A stretch of DNA of 64,000 bases from Primorskyibacter marinus (GTDB lineage: Bacteria; Pseudomonadota; Alphaproteobacteria; Rhodobacterales; Rhodobacteraceae). A program made the position numbers and the translations under genes. The notes below the pieces were generated by a model. The model was not told where the DNA came from. It searched no databases and saw only the letters and a program-made list of their open reading frames with translations. Numbering within the stretch: position 1 is the first letter of the stretch; each line of letters starts with the position of its first letter. Location of the stretch: NCBI RefSeq assembly GCF_003313245.1, contig NZ_QJSD01000016.1, forward strand, positions 1 to 64,000. The letters run 5' to 3'. Shown here piece by piece: positions 54,101 to 61,414 of this stretch.

Positions 54101-54579
54101 TGGCTGACCCGGGTGGCAAGGAAATCCTTGTCATTGCCGGTATGGCGCAGCAGGAACATGCCCACATCATCGACAAGATCGCGGTTCGAGCAGATGTTGA
54201 AATAGAAATAGCTGCCCATGCCGCAGCCGGCATAGACCCCGATCGGGCCTGCGGCTTTCTTCGGCGGATGGCCGGCGTTTTCCAGCGCCTCCCAGGCAAC
54301 CTCCAGAAACTGGCGGTGCTGCGGATCCATGATGGCGGCTTCTTTGGGCGACATGCCGAAGAACTCGGCATCGAATGTCTCGAACCTGTCGAGCGGTGCG
54401 GCCGCAGGCACGTAATCGGGCCGCTCCAGAAGATGCGGCTGCTCGCCTGCGGCAAGCAACTCTTCACGACTGTAGTGACGGATGGATTCAATGCCGTCGC
54501 GAAGATTGGTCCAGTAAGCTTCAGGCCCATCCGCGCCCGGCAGATGCGCGGCCAATCCTATGATCGCAATATCATTCAT
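48157..54579 (-). CDS. Type I polyketide synthase: KS-AT-KR-DH-ACP-TE
   Basis: 2140 residues. KS at 1-430 with the nucleophile in QTACSTSLVATH (Cys near 175) and ECHGTGT, SVKTNIGHLD; AT near 530-830 with LVGHSMGENTAAC (Ser near 623); a ketoreductase with its structural half at 870-1130 and the NADP site LITGGFGGIGLTLARRLI near 1163 and FSSSSTATAPAGQVDYVAANEYLNAYAK; after it a dehydratase-like domain with GDHRTGAGDALLPGTGYLEL and LHPGLMDLATGWAMEL, the second containing the expected Asp; ACP with DLGGHSLIAVRL near 1787; and a thioesterase with GGFSGGGITAYEIARQL near 1941. All of this fits one elongation with reduction. The dehydratase HxxxGxxxxP motif is one residue longer than usual. The minus strand carries TATAAT at 54630-54635 as a probable -10. 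Confidence 0.93.
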   Translation of the reverse strand: MNDIAIIGLAAHLPGADGPEAYWTNLRDGIESIRHYSREELLAAGEQPHLLERPDYVPAAAPLDRFETFDAEFFGMSPKEAAIMDPQHRQFLEVAWEALENAGHPPKKAAGPIGVYAGCGMGSYFYFNICSNRDLVDDVGMFLLRHTGNDKDFLATRVSHIFDMTGPSVNVQTACSTSLVATHYACQALMTGECDTAIAGGVTIELPQNRGYIYKEGEVLSPDGHCHAFDHRAQGTVFGSGAGAVVLRRLEDAIRDGDHIWAVIKGTAINNDGAAKAGYLAPSVDGQAGAIAEALQMADVSADTIDYVECHGTGTYLGDPIEVAALTQAFSETTEETGFCKLGSVKTNIGHLDTAAGVASLIKTSLALHHRQIPPSLGYEAPNPAIDFEHSPFRVNDTLSDWTSHKGPRRAGINSLGVGGTNAHAVLEEAPERAASEPSDWPFQLLTVSARSKAALEGNAANLAAHLRAHPDQDLADMAWTLKEGRHAFERRRVAVAETHTEAAALLEENDPRRVFSHVALDRPDTVFMFPGGGAQYAGMARDLYETEPVFAEWMDRGLEILAPRLDYDIRTLWLPEKGTESAANVRLQKPSVQLPLIMICEYALAQLWISWGVQPTALVGHSMGENTAACVAGVMSFEDCIGLVHLRGRLFDTVPAGGMLSVALSAEELTPLLGEDLDLGAVNAPGLSVATGPQAALDALEAELNTRDIDCQRIQIDIAAHSRMLEPILKEFGDYLRSIQLSAPQIPFTSNRTGQMITPEQAVDPEYWVSHLRGTVHFADCIGTLADKNRIFIEVGPGKAMASLAGQHPDVDANQVIGSLRHPDDTTADDAYFLAMLGRVWALGGDFDWSQYWGEARRLRVPLPTYAFQKSAYFIEPATKTQTDTTSQWLMRDEDPDHWGWRPAWRPSYAACDIDVTGDLSAITPETWLVFADEAGLTDQVATRLRGAGHTVLTVRSGDTFARDGETGYILSPERGRDSYDALIADLVAREILPTRILHGWLATSRESFRPGSSFFHRNLEQGFFSLLFLMQAMGDEGLSHPMHLTVLSSGAAQVTDEALPYPEKATLIGPARVIGREFPNVTVSTLDLDLPQTKGRGARAKVDLSGFVTPVLEEILAPPAALTAALRGPKRFEMSYRAQPLPAPEAAQPMLKDAGIYLITGGFGGIGLTLARRLIDEVGARIVLVARGGLPDRAEWDKVLENTAPGDPLERRISAVRALEAAGGEVLCLAGDVSNVEDMRELRTEVETRLGPVNGVIHAAGVIEDGLIQTKSMTEIEDVFAPKLHGTKVLEEVFPDGTLDWLVLFSSSSTATAPAGQVDYVAANEYLNAYAKSRAGGKTKVLATGWGIWADTGMAADAMAMRTGARDAAPVLPAEVPLLDDKTFDADGNRLFTAQYRVADRWVLGDHRTGAGDALLPGTGYLELAAEALAAQGETAGFEIRDLYFLRPLAVSEVETREVHLRLPRSRTGYDMVIESGPEGAREMNAQASLSLLPMAAPAPIDPGAIAARCGTPKQAAPGGWIRGAQEAHLKFGPRWRVLQSTALGSGEGLAELALPEAAEGDPEAGYRLHPGLMDLATGWAMELIEGYTPSHLWVPVSYRSVRVYRDLPPRVLSWVRNAGENRADGEIASFDVTLATPEGEICVEITGFSIRRMESSAGFAAAPEDMQAGAATTSEAPRPLSPAEERLRHNLSQGIRAEEGGDLFLRALALDTPQVIVSSLNLPDLIAQAGETEEVGGGGQTFERPDLDSDYVEPEGAIETTLAGFWRELLGVDQIGAEDSFFDLGGHSLIAVRLFAQIRKIWNVEFPISVLFEAPTIRKVAALIAERGVVAESGQEGATSAAETATPERRFTHLVPMHSGEGGPRTPFFLVAGMFGNVLNLRHLAHLLGTDRPFYGLQARGLYGDEDPHRNIPEAARDYIAEMRQVQPKGPYMVGGFSGGGITAYEIARQLRDAGEEVAAIVLLDTPLPVRPPLTRRDRIMINWLNFREEGLGYITTWAKNRIAWELKKRRGEADEEDNTGPQFHDAAIEAAFLQSVGSYEVTSSDAPLTLFRPPLLARWEVAPGRLVDKHKHYMFPDNDWTRYVPGIEIFEVPGDHDSMVLEPNVRVLANRIKRVLERAEATARPGAAPHYKEAAE

Positions 54580-54985
54580 GAACTACGGCTCGCTTGTAAC
54601 AATACCAAACTAGGGCATCAATATCGTAAATTATACACTTATGAGCCCTCATGATGAATGTCCCCGGACGGCACCCCGGATCTCGATTGCTCGGTTCTGT
54701 ACTATCATGCTGCACCAATTGTGCCACTGGCTAACGTCAAAGCGAGGTAACTTCGCGCTGGACATGTACATAAAACGATCACGGCACTGCGGGCAGGTCA
54801 GTTAGGCCCGATCATGTGCGAGTATCGGGGGCGTGCCCATCGAAATCAATCAGCGGCCTCCATGTTTCGTCGATGTGGTATACTCACTGAAGATTGCACT
54901 GACGCCGAAGATGCAAGCTTGATCTGTGCCAGACGTCTTTGTAGGGATCGGAGATTGGAATTTTTGAAGATTATGGGTTTCAGGT
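54580..54985. promoter_or_regulatory. Divergent region upstream of PKS and exosortase genes
   Basis: 406 bases between the divergent PKS (minus) and exosortase (plus) genes. On the minus strand a perfect TATAAT lies at 54630-54635, about 50 bases before the PKS start, with a TTCATC -35-like hexamer 17 bases further upstream. The region is AT-rich near the PKS. On the exosortase side no pair is convincing. No gene, terminator or repeat was seen. Confidence 0.5.
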
Positions 54986-56587
54986 ATGTCATTTTCAGAT
55001 AGTGCAGCAGATTCCAAAATCAGGCTCGGAAGTCTCGTGAATTGGGGCATGTTCTGGCTGATCGTGGCCACGCTTGCCGCCCTGGTCTTTTTTGACGATG
55101 GGGTCAGGGCGCTTCTCGAGGCCTGGAAACTGCCCGAATACAGCCATGGCCCGCTTATTCCCGTCCTGTCCGCGTTGCTGTTTTTGCGCCAATTGAAGAC
55201 AGTTCCGGAAAATCACGGCGATGCGGACCGGCGCTGGATCGGTGTTGTCCTCGTCGTGATCGCACTGCTGTTCGGGCTTCTGGGCAAGCTCGCCACGATT
55301 TCCGACATAGTGGCCTATGCGATGATCCTGTGGGTGGGCGGTGTGCTGCTGATCAGCTTTGGCTGGTCCACGGGCAAGCATTTCTGGCCGCCGGTCCTGC
55401 ATCTGGTCTACATGCTGCCGCTGCCGGGGGTTCTTTACTACAAGCTGACCACCTGGCTGCAATTCGTGTCCTCGGAGTTGGGGGTCTGGTTTCTCAAACT
55501 TCTGGCGATTCCGGTCTTCCTCGACGGCAATATCATCGATCTGGGCGTCACCAAGTTGCATGTGGCCGAAGCCTGTTCTGGACTGCGCTACCTGTTTCCG
55601 ATCCTCAGTTTCTCCTACGTCTTTGCGGTGCTCTACCGGGGCCCCACCTGGCACAAGGCGATCCTGCTGATCTCTGCCGCGCCGATCACGGTGCTGATGA
55701 ATTCCGTCCGGATCGCGGTGGCCGGGTATATCGTGAACACCTGGGGCCTGGAATGGGTGGACGGGTTCAGCCATTTCTTCGAAGGCTGGGTGATCTTCCT
55801 GATCTGCATCCTACTTCTGTTCGGGCTGGCGCGGATCATGCTGCTGTTCAACCGCAAAAAAATGACGCTTGTCGATGCGCTTGATCTCGACACCCACGGA
55901 TTGGGCACGCAGGCCATGCGGCTGCGTCTGGTGCAACCCTCTGCCGCGCTGATTTCGGCGGCGCTGATTTTCCTGGTCGCGGCCGGTGCCTGGCAGGTGC
56001 TGCCGTCGCGCGGAGAACAGCTTGCCGCGCGTGACAGTTTCGCCGTGTTTCCCCGTCAACTGGGAGACTGGCACCAGCAGGGCCCGCGGCAGTTCCTGTC
56101 TCCGGGGGTCGAGCAGGCCTTGGCGGCGGATGATTACCTGCAGATCGACCTGGTGCGTGACGATGCGACCCCGCCAATCGGGCTGTTCATGGCCTGGTAC
56201 AACGACCAGAGCCAAAATGGCGTGCATTCCCCCGAGATCTGCTTGCCGGGGGCAGGCTGGGAAATCGCCTGGCTGGAACGGACAGACATCACCGCACAAA
56301 TGAACAGCGCGATGCCGTTCAACATCAACCGGGCGATCATCCAGAAGGGTGAGCTGCGCATGATGGTCTATTACTGGTTCGAACAGAAAGGCCGACGCAT
56401 CGCCTGGGACTTCGCCGCGAAATACTGGCTGATGGTGGACGGCATCCGCACGGGCCGAACCGACGGCGCGTTGGTGCGTCTGACGACCGTCATTTCGTCG
56501 GGCGAACCCGATGCCGCGGCAGAGGAGCGTCTGCAGGATGCCCTAGAGGACCTTCAAGGCGTCTTGCCTCGGTTTGTCCCGCTCTGA
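54986..56587 (+). CDS. xrtD: Exosortase fused to EpsI-like domain (XrtD type)
   Basis: 533 residues. The first 300 form a multi-helix membrane protein with the exosortase catalytic set: Cys in VAEACSGLRYLFPILSFSY (near 197), Arg in LMNSVRIAVAGYI (near 239) and His in GFSHFFEGWVIF (near 263). From about 330 on comes an EpsI-type periplasmic domain with GLFMAWYNDQSQNGVHSPEICLPGAGWEI. This exosortase-EpsI fusion layout is that of the VPLPA-CTERM-specific XrtD. It should cleave VPLPA signals such as the one at 7150-7851 at the periplasmic face of the inner membrane. It diverges from the PKS operon. Confidence 0.92.
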   Translation: MSFSDSAADSKIRLGSLVNWGMFWLIVATLAALVFFDDGVRALLEAWKLPEYSHGPLIPVLSALLFLRQLKTVPENHGDADRRWIGVVLVVIALLFGLLGKLATISDIVAYAMILWVGGVLLISFGWSTGKHFWPPVLHLVYMLPLPGVLYYKLTTWLQFVSSELGVWFLKLLAIPVFLDGNIIDLGVTKLHVAEACSGLRYLFPILSFSYVFAVLYRGPTWHKAILLISAAPITVLMNSVRIAVAGYIVNTWGLEWVDGFSHFFEGWVIFLICILLLFGLARIMLLFNRKKMTLVDALDLDTHGLGTQAMRLRLVQPSAALISAALIFLVAAGAWQVLPSRGEQLAARDSFAVFPRQLGDWHQQGPRQFLSPGVEQALAADDYLQIDLVRDDATPPIGLFMAWYNDQSQNGVHSPEICLPGAGWEIAWLERTDITAQMNSAMPFNINRAIIQKGELRMMVYYWFEQKGRRIAWDFAAKYWLMVDGIRTGRTDGALVRLTTVISSGEPDAAAEERLQDALEDLQGVLPRFVPL

Positions 56588-56780
56588 CCTAGGGGTTAGC
56601 CCCCAACTGGGCCGTTTCTCGCCGACACCTGACCCATTTTTGTTGGAACGTAATTGACAGCGGGAGGCTCGACCAGCGACGAATATCGTTAGAAACGTTT
56701 CGGAGGTGAACACTCGCAACGATTATGGTGGAGGCCGACCCGTTGCAATGGCCGCTCTCTTCAGCAGCATAAGGTAAATC

Positions 56781-58796
56781 ATGACGCCCATCACTTCCAA
56801 AAGCTTCGGAAACGGATCGACCGTCGCGACTGACGACATGATCATCAAGGCCTGGGGGCTGATGTCCGATGGCGGCACGATTTGGGACGAAGACCCGACA
56901 CCAGAGGTGAGTGTCACGATCAACATGACCCGCAGCGATCACCGTGTCGCGCCAGAGGCCGTTTTCTTCGATACGGACCTTTCCGGTTTCGACACGAATA
57001 CCGCATCAGGGATTGAGGATTACGATCCCAGCTATCACGACAAGGTATATCTCTGGGACTATGGCGAGAGCTACCGCTACACCGCCCCCACGCAGGTGAT
57101 TGCGATGGATGCCGCAGATGGCGGCAACCGCACCGACAGCCGCTACAGCCGCGGTCCCCTTGGGGCGCATGTCTTCAGGACACCGGGACAACACACGGTT
57201 CGTCTGGTCGTGATCGAACCATCATCTGGCAAGGTCGGTTTCGGAACAATCCAAATTTCCGTCGGAGATCCCGATGCGTTCCACGCAGGGCGCAGCACGC
57301 TTTTCGTGGATACGACTGGCGGCTTCAGAAATGCTCCGGACGGAGCGCAGAGGTTCAAAAGCCTCACATCTGCCTTTGCGGCCCTCAATGCGGCAGTGAC
57401 ACCGCACCGGATCGTCATGGAGCGAGGACAGACACATACGATCAGCGAGCCGTTGGTCTTCCGCCCTCCTGCCAACGCAGCCGGCGTCAGTCTTCGCATC
57501 GAGGCACTTGCGGGCACCGACGCGCGGCCCGCCATCAAGGCCAGCGACAATTTTTCTGGTGACCAGCTTATCCTGGACCGGACCTATTTCGACGGAAGCG
57601 GATTCGATGCCGGTTCCACCTTCAAGGGGCTCGAACTTCGTGGCACCTGGGATGTGACAACCGAGACCGGGGATTGGGGAATAAACGGCATAACCTTCGG
57701 GGATTTCAAGGCAAATCATTGCTTGATGGATGATTGCGTGATTATGAATGTAAATACGGGCGTTCGCACCCTCAACCTAAGGGCGGCTATACGAAACAAC
57801 AGAATAATCTGTGTCAACGACACGATTGTTTCGGATTGGTCGAATTACGGGTGGTTGGACGGTGAGCATTCCCACACATGCATCTTGGGGTCACGGTTTG
57901 CGCAAAATCCCGATGCCATTTCTGGGGGAGATCAAGGTGGCGGGCACAATAATCACGGTCCTTACCGTGTCGGTGCGCCAAATACCACGATACTTCTGGC
58001 TAGTGACTTTTTTTCCGCAACCGGATGGAGTTTGATCCGTTCAATCCGGGCAGTTCAACCCGCCATTCGCTGGAATACATCGCCTGCCAAGGGGCTAAGT
58101 TCTCAGCTGAACATGCAAAACTGCGCAGCTGAAAGTGCCGACGCACCTATTGTGATCTCCGCAGCATCTGCGAATGAGAGCAGTCGCGTGGTCAACGCAA
58201 TCATTGAAGGCACGCTCGTAATCGGGGGCTTCAATGCCAGAAGATTGATCGGTGTGACACACGGTGGCTTAACCATTCGCAACAACGTGCTTGTGTTTTC
58301 AAACACTGAATATGACGCGACGCCAATTGGGGGGCAGTCACGACGCCCAGACGCTTTTGTGAGAACGCCAACAAACGGTGTCGGTGGCGGCACCGATACT
58401 GTAAATCTGACTGCCCCGATGAACATCTACAACAACACGCTCATCAACCTGTCGGATGCTGGCACTGCGGATGTGTATCAAGACGTCAAGATGGGTTTTG
58501 AGACGTGGAACGTCGTCAATAACCTCATTCACGAGCCAAATGCCGGGACGCCCAACACGCCATATACGCCTTTGACTTCAAGCGTGGCGTTCACTCCACG
58601 ATACAAAGGCTACCGGCCAGATGCTTCCACACTTTACACTGCATATGCAAATCCAACAGACAGCGCCTCGATCTGGGCACCTGAAATCGGTTCACCAGCG
58701 CTCGGCGCAGCTCTGAAGGATCCCAACGCTTGCACTGACTTTCGGGGGAACCTGCGGCCGGAACCGCCTTCAATCGGGGCAGTGGAGGCCGACTGA
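56781..58796 (+). CDS. Right-handed beta-helix protein, no signal peptide
   Basis: 671 residues, more AT-rich than neighbours. It opens with MTPITSKSFGNGSTVATDDM and a domain like those preceding parallel beta-helices, then has helix-ladder segments (DWGINGITFGDFKANHCLMD, TGVRTLNLRAAIRNNRIICV, NIYNNTLINLSDAGTADVY) and ends in NLRPEPPSIGAVEAD, a frequent ending of such proteins. No Sec signal or RTX repeats, so the export route is unclear. It could be a lyase or epimerase for the locus' polysaccharide. It starts 193 bases after the exosortase with a weak AAGG RBS and probably shares its transcript. Confidence 0.75.
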   Translation: MTPITSKSFGNGSTVATDDMIIKAWGLMSDGGTIWDEDPTPEVSVTINMTRSDHRVAPEAVFFDTDLSGFDTNTASGIEDYDPSYHDKVYLWDYGESYRYTAPTQVIAMDAADGGNRTDSRYSRGPLGAHVFRTPGQHTVRLVVIEPSSGKVGFGTIQISVGDPDAFHAGRSTLFVDTTGGFRNAPDGAQRFKSLTSAFAALNAAVTPHRIVMERGQTHTISEPLVFRPPANAAGVSLRIEALAGTDARPAIKASDNFSGDQLILDRTYFDGSGFDAGSTFKGLELRGTWDVTTETGDWGINGITFGDFKANHCLMDDCVIMNVNTGVRTLNLRAAIRNNRIICVNDTIVSDWSNYGWLDGEHSHTCILGSRFAQNPDAISGGDQGGGHNNHGPYRVGAPNTTILLASDFFSATGWSLIRSIRAVQPAIRWNTSPAKGLSSQLNMQNCAAESADAPIVISAASANESSRVVNAIIEGTLVIGGFNARRLIGVTHGGLTIRNNVLVFSNTEYDATPIGGQSRRPDAFVRTPTNGVGGGTDTVNLTAPMNIYNNTLINLSDAGTADVYQDVKMGFETWNVVNNLIHEPNAGTPNTPYTPLTSSVAFTPRYKGYRPDASTLYTAYANPTDSASIWAPEIGSPALGAALKDPNACTDFRGNLRPEPPSIGAVEAD

Positions 58797-59174
58797 CTCA
58801 TATTGTTTGAACAATAGATCGAATAGGGCCCGAACAGGCCACCCCATCCGCGCTGCCACTGTAAGCGGCGAGAGACCTGGACCACACGACACATTTTTGA
58901 GGTTATGGCCACGCGCACAGCCCCCGAATAGCGCAGCGGGTGGCCATAACCGGGTCTCAGGTCTCAACAGTGGCCTTCTTCCCAGCTTCCTGTTCCTTGA
59001 TCATCGCAATGATCTGTTCATCCGTGAACCGTGCTTTCATTTGTCCGTTCTTTTGTTGGGGGAACGCTACACAAATCTGGAGGAGTTCTAGGGGCCGAGG
59101 TCACCGGCTGCACAGAGTGTTCGTGTAATAGACGTTATGTTATTTATGAGAGGCCGCTACCCGCGGGCACTCCG
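58797..59174. other. Gene-poor scar region with hairpin and IS remnant
   Basis: 378 bases hold a perfect 12-bp inverted repeat, GGTTATGGCCAC at 58901-58912 and GTGGCCATAACC at 58940-58951, then the truncated IS3 transposase start at 58957-59040 and, upstream of it, a TTGTTGGGGGAACGC-type sequence that resembles an IS end. A small ATTGTT-TG-AACAAT stem (58802-58815) follows the beta-helix gene and may be a weak terminator. No intact gene. Confidence 0.6.
58957..59040 (-). pseudogene. Fragment of IS3-family transposase OrfA
   Basis: The peptide from the ATG at 59038-59040, MKARFTDEQIIAMIKEQEAG, is the exact N-terminal pattern of IS3-type OrfA proteins (normally about 90-100 residues). It ends after 27 residues at a TGA, so only the first part remains. 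The rest of the element is gone from this side, and the inverted repeat at 58901-58951 sits where it breaks off. A scar of a past insertion or recombination event. Confidence 0.75.
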
Positions 59175-59696
59175 TCAGGATCCAGCCTCCAGGGTCAACA
59201 CCACCCGGCGTGCGGCGGTCATGCTGATATGGGAACCGTTAAAGTACAGCACCTCATCATCACTGACGATCGGACAGATCTCCGGCCCACACAGGATCGG
59301 GGTCAGGACAATCCGGGTCACGGTGTCGTCGGCCAACAGGGCGTCAAGAATATCCTTGTTAGCCGCCTGACATCTCGGGCGGCTTTGCAGGTATACACCG
59401 GGTGTTGGCGGGCAAGCCGAGCCCGTGATCTGCCGTACGGCACGCCCAGATAGGGCTGCGCGCTCGCTCCAGGCATAGGTCAGTTCGACTCCATGGCTGT
59501 CTCCCCAGATAACCGTATCGGGTGCTACGCCCGCAGCGCCCAGAACACAGGTTGCGTCATAGCGCATGTCCTGCGCGGCAGCGCAGCGGGGAAGGCGTGA
59601 AAAATGACGATGGCCCCAACAGCCACGGCCCGCAGCCCCTAATGTCCTGACGATATCGGCTACCCTGGTGCGCCATATGGCCCCCGCCTCACTCTA
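59175..59696 (-). pseudogene. Remnant of acyltransferase SGNH domain
   Basis: The frame has no stop from about 59696 to 59175 but no credible start upstream of the ATG at 59567. It shows APDTVIWGDSHGVELTYAW (SGNH block I as found in OafA-type acyltransferases), then SACPPTP, CQAANKDILDALLADDTVTR and, directly after, CGPEIC and EVLYFNGSHISMTAARRVV (block V). The stretch that normally lies between the last two is missing, so the domain is internally deleted as well as N-terminally truncated. Intact relatives add acyl groups to polysaccharides. Confidence 0.65.
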
Positions 59697-59728
59697 TAGC
59701 ATCTCACCTATAACACCTCTATCGCTTC

Positions 59729-61177
59729 TCACGGACCTGCCCGTATTGACTTGCGTCGGGCCCGCCGTCCCGAAGCGGGCGTCCGGTTGCTGGCAAAGCG
59801 CGTATAATGCGAGACCGGAGCATCCGGCGCGACCACGTCGGCTTCGGCCTTGTTGGCCTCAGTCCGTGTCAACATGAATCCAGCCAGCGCCCCGAACATC
59901 ACCCAGCCTGCTGGCGTCAGGCATGTCGTCGGGATCATGTAGATCAGGTTCCCGGTGGTGATGGCCATCAGAGCAAAGGTTTCGGGAGGTATTTCTTTCC
60001 GGCGCCAGACGCCGATCACAAACATGGCGGGCAAGGTCAGGACAGAAAACAGGCCCAGATAGCCGTACCACCCGTTTTCGGTGATCGCCTGGATCCACAC
60101 GCCCTCCTGGATGGTGATCATTTCCCCGCGTTCGTTATAAACATGGTTGCGGCCCCATTGGCCCCATCCGGTCACCGGCTTTTCCAGCGCACGAGCCAGA
60201 GATATATCTTCGTTGCGCAGACGATAGTTCAACGATCTTGACCGCTCCTCGGACACTGCCGCTGCGGCTGCGGATATCTGTTCGACCGGGACAAGACCTG
60301 TGCCTCGGAAAATGGGAAACAGAAAGACCATGAATCCGATACACATGGCAAACAGGATCTGTATCCATCGCCCCGTCCCTAAATAGACCACCACCACAAG
60401 CACGCAGATTGCCGTGGCACCCAGATTGTTGCTCATGAACAAGATGAGTGTCAGCCATATCGCTGCAATCAGCCATTTGACTCCCTGCCCCGCCTTCCAC
60501 AAGCCTAGCGCTGCAATGACGCAGACACAGACGAAGAAGCCTACGAAGAGTCCATGATACAGAAACATCATCGGACGGTAACCATCGCGAATATGCTGCA
60601 GGAAAGAATGTTGATGGAAACCGTAGATCCAGCGGTGCAATTGCGGGCTCAACCGCATTTCGACCAGCATCAGCACGGAATAGATCAGGCCCATGATCAC
60701 AAAGGCCACGAGAATCTTCCGATGTGTCTCCGGGCTCGCCAGATAGCGCCGCGCAAAATAGTAGGGTACGAATGCCAGTAAAGCGCTCAACGTCTGGCTC
60801 ACACCGTCCTTTATCTGCAAGCCCGGAAGCGAGGTGGGACCAAACTGCAAGGGTTCTTGATTGTTCAGAACAGTCAGAAATGGCGCACTGAACATCATGA
60901 TGATCCCCACGCGTAGCAGCAATCGCAGTAGCGGGGCCTCGGTTTCTGCGGGCGCGGACTTCAGAGACGACCGGTTGATTGCAAAAATGATCAGCACACC
61001 GATCGAGATGGCCACTGTCTTATCCAGATCAGGCAAGGCAGGAAGTTTGATCGCGAAGGCTTCGGGCAGGAACAGGTAAGGCACAAGGACGCCCCAGATC
61101 AACGCCTGCTGAAATGGCAGCTTCCGTCCGACAAAGAACGCGCACAGGGGCCAAATCAAAAGAGCAAACGTCGGCAC
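59729..61177 (-). CDS. Wzy/O-antigen ligase-like membrane polymerase
   Basis: 482 residues with about 11-12 hydrophobic helices (ALIWGVLVPYLFLPEAF, LLIFAINR-type start, VGFFVCVCVIAALGLW, LTLILFMSNNLGATAICVLVVVVYLG). A large periplasmic loop near residues 330-380 contains RNEDISLARALEKPVTGWGQWGRNHVYNERGE, as expected for polymerases and O-antigen ligases (Wzy_C/WaaL superfamily). It ends in a soluble basic tail. It is the only polymerase candidate in the window and would join repeat units flipped by the Wzx-like protein. Ligase cannot be separated from polymerase by sequence. Confidence 0.8.
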   Translation of the reverse strand: MPTFALLIWPLCAFFVGRKLPFQQALIWGVLVPYLFLPEAFAIKLPALPDLDKTVAISIGVLIIFAINRSSLKSAPAETEAPLLRLLLRVGIIMMFSAPFLTVLNNQEPLQFGPTSLPGLQIKDGVSQTLSALLAFVPYYFARRYLASPETHRKILVAFVIMGLIYSVLMLVEMRLSPQLHRWIYGFHQHSFLQHIRDGYRPMMFLYHGLFVGFFVCVCVIAALGLWKAGQGVKWLIAAIWLTLILFMSNNLGATAICVLVVVVYLGTGRWIQILFAMCIGFMVFLFPIFRGTGLVPVEQISAAAAAVSEERSRSLNYRLRNEDISLARALEKPVTGWGQWGRNHVYNERGEMITIQEGVWIQAITENGWYGYLGLFSVLTLPAMFVIGVWRRKEIPPETFALMAITTGNLIYMIPTTCLTPAGWVMFGALAGFMLTRTEANKAEADVVAPDAPVSHYTRFASNRTPASGRRARRKSIRAGP

Positions 61178-61414
61178 AGACCAAACCTATAATTTTCAGA
61201 CCCCACCCCCAATACCAGACAATTTCGGGAGACGTATACCCTTCTTCACGACGCCCCCTGATGGGTTGGATCTGCCACTGCATTAACCACTCGGCCACAA
61301 AAGCGACGGTCGCGCGGGCATCGCGGCGTTGACGCAGCCACCGCCCTTGCGACGTACCGATGATTTAAGGCACAACACACGGGAATGTCCCGGCAATAGC
61401 AAAGCAGTCAGATC

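Noticed and set aside
53308-54654. 448-residue plus-strand frame over the PKS start
   Set aside because: Antisense to the ketosynthase and runs through the PKS promoter region; shadow.
56588-56700. Sequence CTGACCCATTTTTGTTGGAACG after the exosortase, resembling an IS end
   Set aside because: No paired repeat, transposase frame or duplication found; could be unique intergenic DNA.
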